From the NCBI GenBank assembly GCA_021234155.1, contig JAJEKV010000020.1, forward strand, positions 6,186,563 through 6,250,562: a stretch of 64,000 nt of DNA, read 5' to 3'. Below, piece after piece: positions 45,133 to 53,985 of the stretch; the stretch's first letter is position 1; each line of letters opens with the position of its first letter. Both the position numbers and the translations under genes were made by a program. The DNA comes from Isoetes taiwanensis (taxonomy: Eukaryota > Streptophyta > Lycopodiopsida > Isoetales > Isoetaceae). Below the pieces are notes generated by a model. That model saw only the letters and a program-made list of their open reading frames with translations. It had not been told where the DNA came from and searched no databases.

Positions 45133-46138
45133 TGTGACGTTCCAGCACAGTATACGGTCCCAGGACGTATACTGTACTGCCTCGTCACGCATACACGCCA
45201 TCTCGATTGACGTGTACGCTGACGTGTAGCCAAGTAGGTAGCACCCTAGGGGGCAACTTGTAAGGTGTGTACATTTATTTATGTGCACATTTATTCATGT
45301 GCACATTTATCCATGTGTACACATTTACCCATGTGGACACTTTATGCCACTTAGTTAATAAAGGCAAGTGGGCCACACCATTTATCCCACATGCTCAAAG
45401 GGATAATGGGAAACCCTAGCCCTAACCCTTAGTCTATTTAAGTATAGGAAACCTTAACTTTCCATTTTCGTCCTTAGCCTTCTAGGGCTCTGTTTTGCTT
45501 GCTCCGAGAGCCAATCTCGCCTCCCAAAGTCTGTCTGAGCATTCTAGCATCAGCTTCCCTTTCTAGCTTCATCTTCTAGCAGTTCCGCAGCATGGTCGAG
45601 TTTAGAGCAGGAGGAGCAAGCCAGGGATCAGGTATTTTGTCAATTCAATAGTCTAATCCGCCTCCCAGACATAGAATAAGTAGGTTTAGCCTATTGAATT
45701 GCGCCATCTAGATCTCTAGATACCAAGCCATAACTAAAGAACCTAACTCTGTGATTTAGATTAAATCTCATTCTTTAGTTCTTCTATGATATGTATGTGA
45801 TGATGATCTCTGTGGACTCATCGTATTGGGAAGGGGGGTAGAGGCCTTAAAAGCCTAGTAGTATGATGCTCCTAGGCAACCCTCTTTAATGCACTATTAA
45901 ATTCGGCCTGTGTACAAGAACCAAACCTGGTTGTGGGTGAAGGGGCCAGACTGGCTTACAAGGAGGTTCATGTCCTGACTCATGTTCATGTCCCTTTGGT
46001 AGTAAAGCCTATCGAGGATTATTGTGGACTAGACCTAATGCTCTGCCACTATGCGCGGGCTTTGCATGGGTTCGACACTCTTGGGGTGGTGGACACCTTC
46101 CATGGAGTTCAGTCGAGTAAGGGCAGTGGCCCTCTAGT
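45133..46138 (+). repeat. 5' LTR of O, left part
   Basis: U3 side of the LTR, cut at CTCTAGT (46132-46138) by the N insertion. Has repeated ACGT/TGACG motifs in the first 100 bp, tandem CATTTATCCATGTG units, and a TATA-like CTATTTAAG at about 45434. Confidence 0.9.
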
Positions 46139-47764
46139 TGTGACATTCCAGCACAGTATACGGTCCTAAGACATATACTGTACTGCCTCGTCACGCATAC
46201 ACGCCATTCCGACTGACGTGTATGCCAACGTGTAGCCGAGCAAGTAGCACCCTAGGGGGCAACTTGTAAGGTGTGTGCAATTAATTATGGGCACATTTGC
46301 TCATGTGCACACTTATCCATGTGTGTGTCAATGTGTACACATTTATCCATGTGTACACATTTATCCATGTGGATATCCTAGGCCACTTATTTAATATAAG
46401 TGGGACCACATCCAATTATCCCACATGCCTAAAGGGGATAATGGGAACCCTAGCTCTAACCCTTGGTCTATATAGGCTTAGGAAACCCTAACTTTCCATT
46501 TTCGTCCAAAGGCTTCTAGGGCTCTGTTTTGCTTGATTCAAGAGCCCATCTCGCCTCCCAAAGTCTGTCTCTGCAGACTTGGCCACCAGTTTTCCCTTCT
46601 AGCTTCATCTTCAAGCAGTTCTGCAGCATGGTCGAGTTCAGAGTGGGAGGAGCAAGCCAAGGATCAGGTATTTTGCCAAATCAATAGCCTAAACCGCCTC
46701 CCAGACATAGAATAAGTAGGTTTAGCCTATTGATTTGCCTATAGCACCCAACTAGATTTCTAGATATCGAGCCATAACTAAAGAACCTAACTCTGTGATT
46801 TAGATTAGATCTTGTTCTTTAGTTCTTCTGTGATATGTATATGATGATGTATCTCTGTGAACTCATTGTATTGGGAAGGGGGGTAGAGACCTTAAAGCCT
46901 AGTAGATGATGCTCCTAGCTAGCCTCTTTAGTGCACTGTAAATGCGGCCCGTGCACAGGAGCCCGCCTGGTTGTGGGTGGTGGGACTAGACTGGTTGACA
47001 AGGAGGAACTTGTCCCATCACGGAGTGACCCCTCTGGTGTGTAAGGCCTACTGGGGGTCTATGCGGGCTAGGCTTAATGGCTTGTCACTGAGTATGGGCA
47101 AGACATGAGCTCGACACTCGTGGGGTGATGTGTCACCTTCCATTGAGTTCAAGTCGAATACGGGCAGTGGCCCTCTAGCCGCCTGTGAAGGGCATGGATG
47201 CCTCTGGAGGGGAGGTGACTCTCCTCCTGCCTCATCGGGGCTGGGGAGATGCAACCCAGTAGTAGTAGCCCCTCTGGCTATTCACCCGGCAGGCTACAGT
47301 CAGGTCCCAATACTTTTCAACCTACTCTGCAAAGTGTGCACGGGAGGGGCGGATGGAGTGGACTATCCTAAGCCATGTTCTTATGCCAGCCAAATCCATT
47401 TGCCATGAATTCTGTCTGCAATGACCTCTGGAGACCCAAGCCGTCAGTCATCCCCTTTGAGTCTGAGCCTTGGGTAGGATTTCCATATGTGATGTACTGA
47501 TCTTTGTCTATGCAGATATGTGATGAGCCATCCTTCGAGATGGTTAGGTGATGTTGATGTTGTATACTGACATGTATGTTTACGCTTTCGCAGCTAGGTA
47601 GGCCCTGAGGGAGACAGGGTAAATGACCCCTTCATTCTTCCCACTGGAACTCATCAAGGTTGCAGTGATACATGGAGGGCCCTATATCAGTATGGAGCTG
47701 GTATGGGGGATGAACTCCTGTTTGTATACGGTGAGTGCACCGTATATGAGTAGGGGACGTCACA
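46139..47764 (+). repeat. 5' LTR of N
   Basis: 1626 bp, TGTGACATTCC to GACGTCACA. A TATA box CTATATAGG lies at 46468-46476. Frames within it are not genes. Confidence 0.9.
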
Positions 47765-47765
47765 G

Positions 47766-47777
47766 TGGTATCAAAGC
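47766..47777 (+). other. Primer-binding site of N
   Basis: TGGTATCAAAGC, one base after the LTR, complementary to the 3' end of initiator tRNA-Met with one mismatch to the O site (TGGTATCAGAGC). Confidence 0.88.
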
Positions 47778-47978
47778 AATGTTCTTGGTGACCAAGAGCA
47801 AAGCACTGACCATGCTCCCAGTAGTACTAACTTAGTAGGATTCTCAAACCTCGAAAAAGTGAGAAAAGTTTTTTCTTATTTTTTGTAGTATATGCTAAGC
47901 TAGTAACAGTTAGAATAATTGAAGAACCAAGAAAACTAAAAAGTTGAAAGAAAAAAAAAATGACCTAAAGTAGCAAAG

Positions 47979-48045
47979 GTCTCACGGTATGCGCCCAGGC
48001 CAAAAACCAAATTCTGGTTTTGCCTCCCAGCGCACACCATGAGAC
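47979..48045 (+). repeat. 67-bp hairpin of the O/N/R family
   Basis: GTCTCACGGTATGCGCCCAG pairs with CTCCCAGCGCACACCATGAGAC; inner AAACCAAA/TTCTGGTTTT. Lies 193 bp before the N TATA box. Confidence 0.88.
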
Positions 48046-48171
48046 ATGGGACTTGGCGAATTTTAACGAGCTAACATGCTAGATCGAGTTTTAAGGTAAG
48101 AATTAGTTAGATTAGTTAGATTAGTTAGAATTCTAAGAGTAACTTAGAATTTGACCTAAAATTGCCCAAAC

Positions 48172-48180
48172 TATAAATAG
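48172..48180 (+). promoter_or_regulatory. Internal TATA box before the N H3-like relic
   Basis: TATAAATAG with the same surroundings as in O (CCCAAAC before, ACCTAGA after), 96 bp before the ATG. Confidence 0.65.
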
Positions 48181-48267
48181 ACCTAGACCCCCCATTTGTA
48201 GACTTCCTGTTTCGAAATTTGCTCCGCGCATCGAGGCGATTTTTTGTGCGCCCGACCTCCGATCGAC

Positions 48268-48829
48268 ATGGCGCGCACCAAACAGACCGTTTGACTTCCT
48301 CGACAAGGCGAAACAGCCAGAGGCCAAGGAGGCCGAAGAAAACAAGAAGCGGAAGGGAAAAGGCGTGGAGGAGCCCAAGCGAAAGACAAAGAAGACCCCG
48401 AACATCAAGGTAGTCATCAAGGAACGGCCAACCGACCAGCCAACCTCCTCCGATGATTCAGACGACGAGGACTTCAACCCAAACCTGGAGGTAGGGAGTT
48501 CCTCCAAGCCAACAGAAGGGGACCAGCCAGCCCAGGAGTAGGGATCCCAGGGATCAACGGAAGCACTGGAGGAAGAGGACATTGGATCTCCAGGTTCAAT
48601 GGATGAAGAGACCCAAGAAGTGTACGAGCATATAGAGCGGGAGATACAAGAAGAGGAGAGGGCAGAACGAGAGTGGGAGGCCAAGGTTCAAGAAGCAGCA
48701 GAGCAGAAGCTGGTCCAACATTTTGAAGACTCAACAGTCTGCACTGTACACGCCAAGAGGGTGACCTTAATGAAGAAAGACATGCACCTCGCCAGCCACA
48801 TTAAAGGAGAACAAAGTGTTTCGTTGTAA
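48268..48829 (+). pseudogene. Histone-H3-like ORF relic in element N
   Basis: ATG 48268-48270 opens MARTKQTV and a stop at 48292-48294. MARTKQT is exactly the start of canonical H3. Codons 8 and 9 match Ala-Arg codons of R except for two C-to-T changes (CGA to TGA). After a deletion the linker continues in another frame ([36 protein letters not shown]) as in O, then [33 protein letters not shown] and SHIKGEQSVSL ending at TAA 48829. The alpha-N/alpha-1 part of the fold is deleted. At the position of the O TAG this copy has CAA (Gln). Confidence 0.9.
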
Positions 48830-48926
48830 GTTATATGTGCATAATTAATGTTAATTAGGTCGAATTAGCAATAATTGCCCTTTGTTTTAGTAAATTTGGA
48901 CATTTTTAGGCCAAATAGTGCCCAAT

Positions 48927-48993
48927 GTCTCATGGTATGCGCCCAAGCCAAAAATCAAATTTTGGTTTTGCCTCCCAGCGCACACCGTGAGAC
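48927..48993 (+). repeat. 67-bp hairpin of the O/N/R family
   Basis: GTCTCATGGTATGCGCCC pairs with AGCGCACACCGTGAGAC; 215 bp start-to-start from the next copy. Confidence 0.88.
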
Positions 48994-49141
48994 CTTCATA
49001 CCTAAACTAGTCCTAAACTAGTCCTAAACATCTCCAAATCGACCAAGTAAGGGGTCAATCTTGCATATCTCGGCGAGATTATCATGTTTTTGACTCTTAG
49101 TTCACCTTGTTTAGATAAGTTTTGACCAAATTGGGCCAAAT

Positions 49142-49208
49142 GTCTCATGGTGTGCACCCAGATCCAAAACCAAATTTTGGTTTTGCCTCCCAACGTATAC
49201 CATGAGAC
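49142..49208 (+). repeat. 67-bp hairpin of the O/N/R family
   Basis: GTCTCATGGTGTGCACCCAG pairs with CTCCCAACGTATACCATGAGAC; here CGG/CCG has become TGG/CCA on both arms, a compensatory change. Confidence 0.88.
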
Positions 49209-49506
49209 ATCCAAATTTTGAAATGTCAAACCCTAGCTCAAAATGACCAAGATTGCTCAAAGCCTTGAATTGTTTTTCTAAACTGTGATTTGTTTGTAAA
49301 TAGAAGCATACCCCATTAGTACCTCGCAAGTATTGATCTCGGCTCGAAGCTGATGCCTTATTCCTCGATAGAAGTGCTCAAGAACACCCCTTTGTTATAG
49401 TCATCTAGACCTCAGCATAGCAACCCAAGTTCAATTGTTCCTACATCACCTCTGCTCATGCCAAAGGCATAAACCTTGACCTAATTCTGTGTCCATTTAA
49501 TAGAGT

Positions 49507-50085
49507 TTGACTTATATAGCCGCCACATCGACACTCCCTATTGCCAGGATACCTAGAAAGGAGCTAGAGTCTAGAGCTGCCCAAGTCACTCCATGTGTAG
49601 AGATTGGATCCCCCAAAAAAAAAACAAAAACCAACTTTGCTAGGACCTTAGAGTATGCCTCAAACATCATGAAGGCCTTGCAAAACAAACCTCATTTCAT
49701 GCCATACCACACGTCCTAATGTCCATAGACTTGAAGGTTATAGATATGTCTCCAACAATGCTGCTCGAGCCGTCTTGCTTGCTTATAGAGCCCAAAATGT
49801 TGTAGGGGAGCCCTTCAAGTAGACCCTTAGACTCTAGGATATACGAGCGTTGCTTTCGAAGTACAGGGCCAGAGCCACAGAAGAGCTAGAGGTGCAACTT
49901 CTTAAAGACATTGAGGACCCAGCCGATCTACAGACAGATAAGGAGAAGAGACCAAAAAGACAGACCCAAGAGAGAGAAGCACAACGACAAACACCTCAAC
50001 CGACAAACGAGTAGAACAGGACACCATCGGCCTATCATCAATCTTCATCAAATGGGAAGAATATTTGGTAACCAACGACATCAAC
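49507..50085 (+). pseudogene. ORF-X relic in element N
   Basis: A frame (IARIPRKELES, ARTLEYASNIMKALQNKPHF, MPYHTS) is conserved with R at 14953-15153. After a frame change RYVSNNAARAVLLAYRAQNV VGEP resembles KYFSYTSALAIFLSHHAQNP IGE of O ORF-X. It continues with ATEELEVQLLKDIEDPAD and a basic tail, then meets the truncated LTR. TTATATAG just before it may be its TATA box. Confidence 0.6.
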
Positions 50086-50679
50086 ATTGAGTTCAAGTCG
50101 AATACGGGCAGTGGCCCTCTGGAGGGGAGGTGACTCTCCTCCTGCCTCATCGGGGCTGGGGAGATGCAACCCAGTAGTAGTAGCCCCTCTGGCTATTCAC
50201 CCGGCAGGCTATGGTCAGGTCCCAATACTTTTCAACCTACTCTGCAAAGTGTGCACGGGAGGGGCGGATGGAGTGGACTACCCTAAGCCATGTTCTTATG
50301 CCAGCCAAATCCATTTGCCATAAATTCTGTCTGCAATGATCTCTGGAGACCCAAGCCGTCAGTCATCCCCTTTGAGTCTGAGCCTTGGGTAGGATTTCCA
50401 TATGTGATGTACTGATCTTTGTCTATGCAGATATGTGATGAGCCATCCTTTGAGATGGTTAGGTGATGTTGATGTTGTATACTGACATGTATGTTTACGC
50501 TTTCGCAGCTAGGTAGGCCCTGAGGGAGACAGGGTAAATGACCCCTTCATTCTTCCCACTGAAACTCATCAAGGTTGCAGTGATACATGGAGGGCCCTAT
50601 ATCAGTATGGAGCTAGTATGGGGGATGAACTCCTGTTTGTATACGGTGAGTGCACCGTATATGAGTAGGGGACGTCACA
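50086..50679 (+). repeat. Truncated 3' LTR of N
   Basis: Matches the last part of the N 5' LTR from ATTGAGTTCAAGTCG, with one further internal deletion, ending GACGTCACA at 50679. Confidence 0.9.
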
Positions 50680-50686
50680 CTCTAGT

Positions 50687-51249
50687 CACCTTGAGTCAGC
50701 ATGCCAACCGCTGGTGGGAGTAATCCCTACCTGCCCCATCGGAACTGGGGAGATGAAACCCAGGAATAGCCCCTCTGGCTATGCATCCGGCGGGCTACAG
50801 TCAAGTCCCAACACTTTTCAACCTAGTCTGCAAGGTGTGCACAGGAAGGGCGGATGGAGTGGACTACCCCAAGCCATGTTCTATTGCCAGCCAAATCCAT
50901 TGCCATGAATTCTGTCTGCAATGACTTCTGGAGGCCCGAACCGTCAGTCATCTCTCTCGAGTCTGAGCCTTGGGTAGAAACTCCTATGTGATGTGCTGAT
51001 CTTTGTCTATGCAGATATGTGGTGAGCCATCCTTCGTGATGGACATGTGATGTTGATGTTGTATACTGACATGTTGTAGCTAGGTAGGCTGAAGGGAGAC
51101 AGGGTAAAATGACCCCTTCATTCTTCCCACTGGAACTCATCAAGGTTGCAGTGACACGTGAGGGCCTTGTATCAGCATGGAGCTGGTATGGGGGATGAAC
51201 TCTTGTTTGTATACGGTGAGTGCACCGTATACGAGTAGGGGACGTCACA
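50687..51249 (+). repeat. 5' LTR of O, right part
   Basis: Continues the O LTR after N and ends GACGTCACA at 51249, with the GTATACGGTG...CACCGTATAC inverted repeat just inside. Confidence 0.92.
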
Positions 51250-51250
51250 G

Positions 51251-51262
51251 TGGTATCAGAGC
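51251..51262 (+). other. Primer-binding site of O
   Basis: TGGTATCAGAGC one base after the LTR; complementary to the 3' end of initiator tRNA-Met, which primes minus-strand DNA synthesis in many plant gypsy elements. Confidence 0.92.
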
Positions 51263-51465
51263 AATGTTCTTGGTGACCAAGAGCAAAGCACTGACCATGC
51301 TCACAGTAGTACTAACTTAGTAGGACTCTCCAACCTCGAAAAAATGGGAAATTGTTTTCTCATTTTTGTAGTATATGCTAAGCTAGTAACAGTTAGAAGA
51401 ATTGAAGAACTAAGAAAACTTAAAAAAAAAAAAGGTTGAATAAATTTTGACCTAAAGTAGCAAAG

Positions 51466-51532
51466 GTCTCATGGTATGCGCCAGAGCAAAAACCTAAATC
51501 TTAGGTTAAGCCCTGGGCGCACACCGTGAGAC
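51466..51532 (+). repeat. 67-bp hairpin of the O/N/R family
   Basis: GTCTCATGGTATGCGCC pairs with GGGCGCACACCGTGAGAC. The inner stem AACCTAA/TTAGGTT replaces AACCAAA/TTTTGGTT of the other copies, changed on both sides. Confidence 0.9.
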
Positions 51533-51677
51533 AAGGGCCATAATCACCTTGAAACATGATGAATTTTAACAAACTAACATGCTAAATCGAGTTTTAAGGT
51601 AAGAATTAGTTAGATCTGTATGTTACATCCCTAAGAATATGCCTAGAAATCATATAATTTAGTCCAAAATGATAAAT

Positions 51678-51744
51678 GTCTCATGATATGCGCCCAGACC
51701 CAAAACCAAATTTTGGTTTGGCCTCCCAGCGCACACCGTGAGTC
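51678..51744 (+). repeat. 67-bp hairpin of the O/N/R family
   Basis: GTCTCATGATATGCGCCCAG pairs with CTCCCAGCGCACACCGTGAGTC; 212 bp start-to-start after the copy at 51466 and 169 bp before the TATA box of the H3-like gene. Confidence 0.88.
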
Positions 51745-51846
51745 AAATGGGTTAGAAAACTCTGAAGTAAGCATATGTTATAGGTTAATAGGTGCCTTGG
51801 CACATCAAAAAGAGTAACTTAGAATTTGACCTAAAATTGCCCAAAC

Positions 51847-51855
51847 TATAAATAG
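51847..51855 (+). promoter_or_regulatory. Internal TATA box of the H3-like gene
   Basis: TATAAATAG, followed by a C-rich patch and CCATTTG. It starts exactly 121 bp before the ATG at 51968, the same distance as the TATA-like box before ORF-X. Conserved in N. Confidence 0.65.
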
Positions 51856-51967
51856 ACCTAGAAACCCCCTCCCCCCCTCCCATTTGTAGGCAACCTGTTT
51901 AGAAAATTGCTCCCACTTTTTGAGGCGATTTTTAGGCGCCCGGCCTCCGATCGACGAACCGTAAAAC

Positions 51968-53260
51968 ATGACGAGAACCAAACAGACTGCTCGGGTTCCT
52001 CGAGGAGACGGAACAGCCAGTGCCCAACTACAGCAGATGCTTCGGGAGCGTCTTCTCGCGAGGGGAGACCAATCTTCACCAAGCGAGGAGACTGTTTCGG
52101 AGGAGCATAAGGAGGAGGGATCCCAGCAGGGATCACAAGATAAGCCGGCCGACATTATCAACCAGGAGCTAGACCAACAGATAGACGAGCCGGCAGAGGT
52201 GCACTCGGAGGCCTCGACAGAAGTGCTCGAGGAAATAGAAGGCGATGACGAAATCCAGAGAGTGCTCGAGCAGATGGAGAAAGAGAAACAAGAAAGGGCC
52301 GAGCGAGAGCAGGAGGCAAAGGCGCACGAAGAGCAGAGGGAGCCAACCCCCGAGCCCACTGAGGAAGAACAGCTTGAAGCCTGGATCAAGCTGCATGAGG
52401 CGAAGGAACGGCACAGGGAGAAGAAGAAGGCAGAAAAGAAGAGGAAGAGGGAAGAAAAGGAGGCCAAGGAGGCCGAAGAAAAGAAGAAACGGAAGGGCAA
52501 AGGCGTGGATGAGCCCAAGAGGAGGCTGAAGAAGACACCGAACATGAAGGTCGTCATCCAGGAACGACCAGCCGACCAGCCCGCCTCCTCTGATGATTCA
52601 GACAATGAAGACTTCAACCCGAATCTAGAGGCAGGGAGCTCCTCCAAGCCAACAGAAGGGGACCAGCCAGCCCAGGAGCAGGCAGAGCAGAATCAGCAGG
52701 TGCAGGTGCCCCCGCCCTACCCGACTTGGGATAAGGACTTGAAGAAGCCGCCGCGACCTGCCAGAGAGTCCTACGTGATAGACCCTATCAGGGTCTACCA
52801 GAAGAAGCTGAAGGCGCATCAAGAGTTCATGAAGAAGTGGGAGGCTTATAACTCCTACTATCAGGCGAACAAGATCACTTTTGTAGCAGGTGGACGGCCA
52901 TCCAAGAAGCAGACGCTCAAGCCACCGCAAGAGAAGCATGTTTCTCCAAAGAAGCCAGCGAAAAGGAAAGCCAAGTCCAACCTGTCACCTGCAATATGGG
53001 AGATCAGGCATTTTCAGCGCAGCTACGGCTTCCTTATTCCCCGTGCATCGTTCGCTCGGCTGGTGAGGGAAGTTGTGCAAGAGTACAGCTCCGACATGAG
53101 GGTAACGGACGAGATGCTGCTGGCATTATAGGAAGCAGCCGAGCAGAAGCTGGTGCGGCATTTTGAAGACTCAACAGCCTGCACTGTACATGCCAAGAGG
53201 GTAACCTTAATGAAGAAAGACATGCACCTCGCCAGTCACATCAAAGGAGAACCCCATTAA
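51968..53260 (+). CDS. Histone H3 mimic: H3 tail, charged linker, H3 histone fold
   Basis: ATG 51968. Residues 1-9 are MTRTKQTAR, the H3 tail through Arg8 with Ala1 as Thr; position 9 is Val, not Lys. Residues about 10-337 are a linker: Glu/Lys-rich likely coiled coil (about 95-175), basic KKKRKGKG, acidic [10 protein letters not shown], and [11 protein letters not shown]. From residue 341 [16 protein letters not shown] aligns without gaps to H3 (19 of 48 identical by my count), with RLVRE, SDMR and LLAL kept. A TAG (53129-53131) sits where H3 has Gln; the frame continues [36 protein letters not shown] to TAA 53260 (24 of 42). Loop 1 has no insertion, so it is unlike CENH3. As an H3 homologue it might pair with H4, but this is inferred. 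Readthrough or mutation of the TAG cannot be decided here; N has CAA. Confidence 0.9.
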
Positions 53261-53402
53261 ATTGTAAATGACAAATTTTGAATAATACAAAGTGTTCTGA
53301 TGTAAATTGTGAGTGCATAATTGTTGTTAATTAGGCCGAATTAGCAACAATTGCCCTTTGTTTTAGCTAAATTGGACATTTTTAGGCCAAGTAATGAGGA
53401 AT

Positions 53403-53468
53403 GTCTCACGTATGCGCCCAGGCCCAAAACCAAATTTTGGTTTTGCCTCCCAGCGCACACCGTGAGAC
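53403..53468 (+). repeat. 66-bp hairpin of the O/N/R family
   Basis: GTCTCACGTATGCGCCCAG pairs with CTCCCAGCGCACACCGTGAGAC, one base short of the usual 67. Lies after the H3-like gene. Confidence 0.88.
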
Positions 53469-53604
53469 CTTCATACCTAAACTAGCCCTAAACATCTCCA
53501 AATCAGCCAAGTAAGGGGTCAATCTTGCATATCTCGACGAGATTATCATGACTTGACCCTTAGTTCACCTTGTTTAGATACGTTTTGACCAAATTGGGCC
53601 AAAT

Positions 53605-53671
53605 GTCTCACGGTATGCGCCCAGACCCAAAACCAAATTTTGGTTTGGCCTCCCAGTGCACACCGTGAGAG
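53605..53671 (+). repeat. 67-bp hairpin of the O/N/R family
   Basis: GTCTCACGGTATGCGCCCAG pairs with CTCCCAGTGCACACCGTGAGAG; 202 bp start-to-start after the copy at 53403 and 260 bp before the ORF-X TATA-like box. Confidence 0.88.
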
Positions 53672-53864
53672 CTCTCAGCATTTTCTCTAGCATGCCATAT
53701 CCAATTGACCTCTAGTTTATTGCAATAGGTTCATTAGATAGTCCTAGTCATGCTCAAACCCTCAAATTAGCTTTCCAATCCCCATTTTGACCTCAAGATA
53801 GGTCAGATTTGCCCAACCCCAAGAGTTTTCCAAGTCATCCAAAAATTAGGATTTTTCCCTTGTC

Positions 53865-53873
53865 TATGAATAG
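53865..53873 (+). promoter_or_regulatory. TATA-like box before ORF-X
   Basis: TATGAATAG followed by GGCCCCCATTT, TTGCTCCC and TAGGCGAT, as in the leader of the H3-like gene (C-rich patch, CCATTTG, TTGCTCCC, GAGGCGAT). It starts 121 bp before ATG 53986. Confidence 0.55.
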
Positions 53874-53985
53874 GCCCCCATTTCTCACTTAGTATCATAC
53901 AAGTTTGCTCCCGACCTTCTAGGCGATCTTCCAGCTCCCTTAGGCATTTTTGCATCTGTTTGTTAGTCCAATCCCCTCAAGACCC

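Larger units (their letters stand above)
46139..50679 (+). mobile_element. Element N: pol-less relative nested in the O 5' LTR
   Basis: 5' LTR 46139-47764, PBS 47766-47777, internal region with H3-like and ORF-X relics but no gag or pol, and a truncated 3' LTR (50086-50679). CTCTAGT flanks both sides (46132-46138 and 50680-50686). The 3' LTR begins in mid-sequence at ATTGAGTTCAAG, so a deletion removed the end of the internal region, the polypurine tract and about 1 kb of LTR. It could only move with enzymes from another copy, and in its present form not at all. Confidence 0.88.

Noticed and set aside
45933-47408. Open frames such as those at 45933-46169, 47130-47408 and 61963-62390
   Set aside because: They lie in LTRs, recur only because LTRs recur, and have no conserved protein character.
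51805-52939. Minus-strand frames rich in Ser, Cys and Leu opposite the H3-like gene
   Set aside because: Antisense shadows of a Glu/Lys-rich coding region; likewise 48133-48734 opposite the N relic.
51968-53260. A host histone H3 or CENH3 gene next to a transposon
   Set aside because: It lies between PBS and gag of the same element, has a 330-residue linker no H3 has, lacks the longer loop 1 of CENH3, and recurs in elements N and R.
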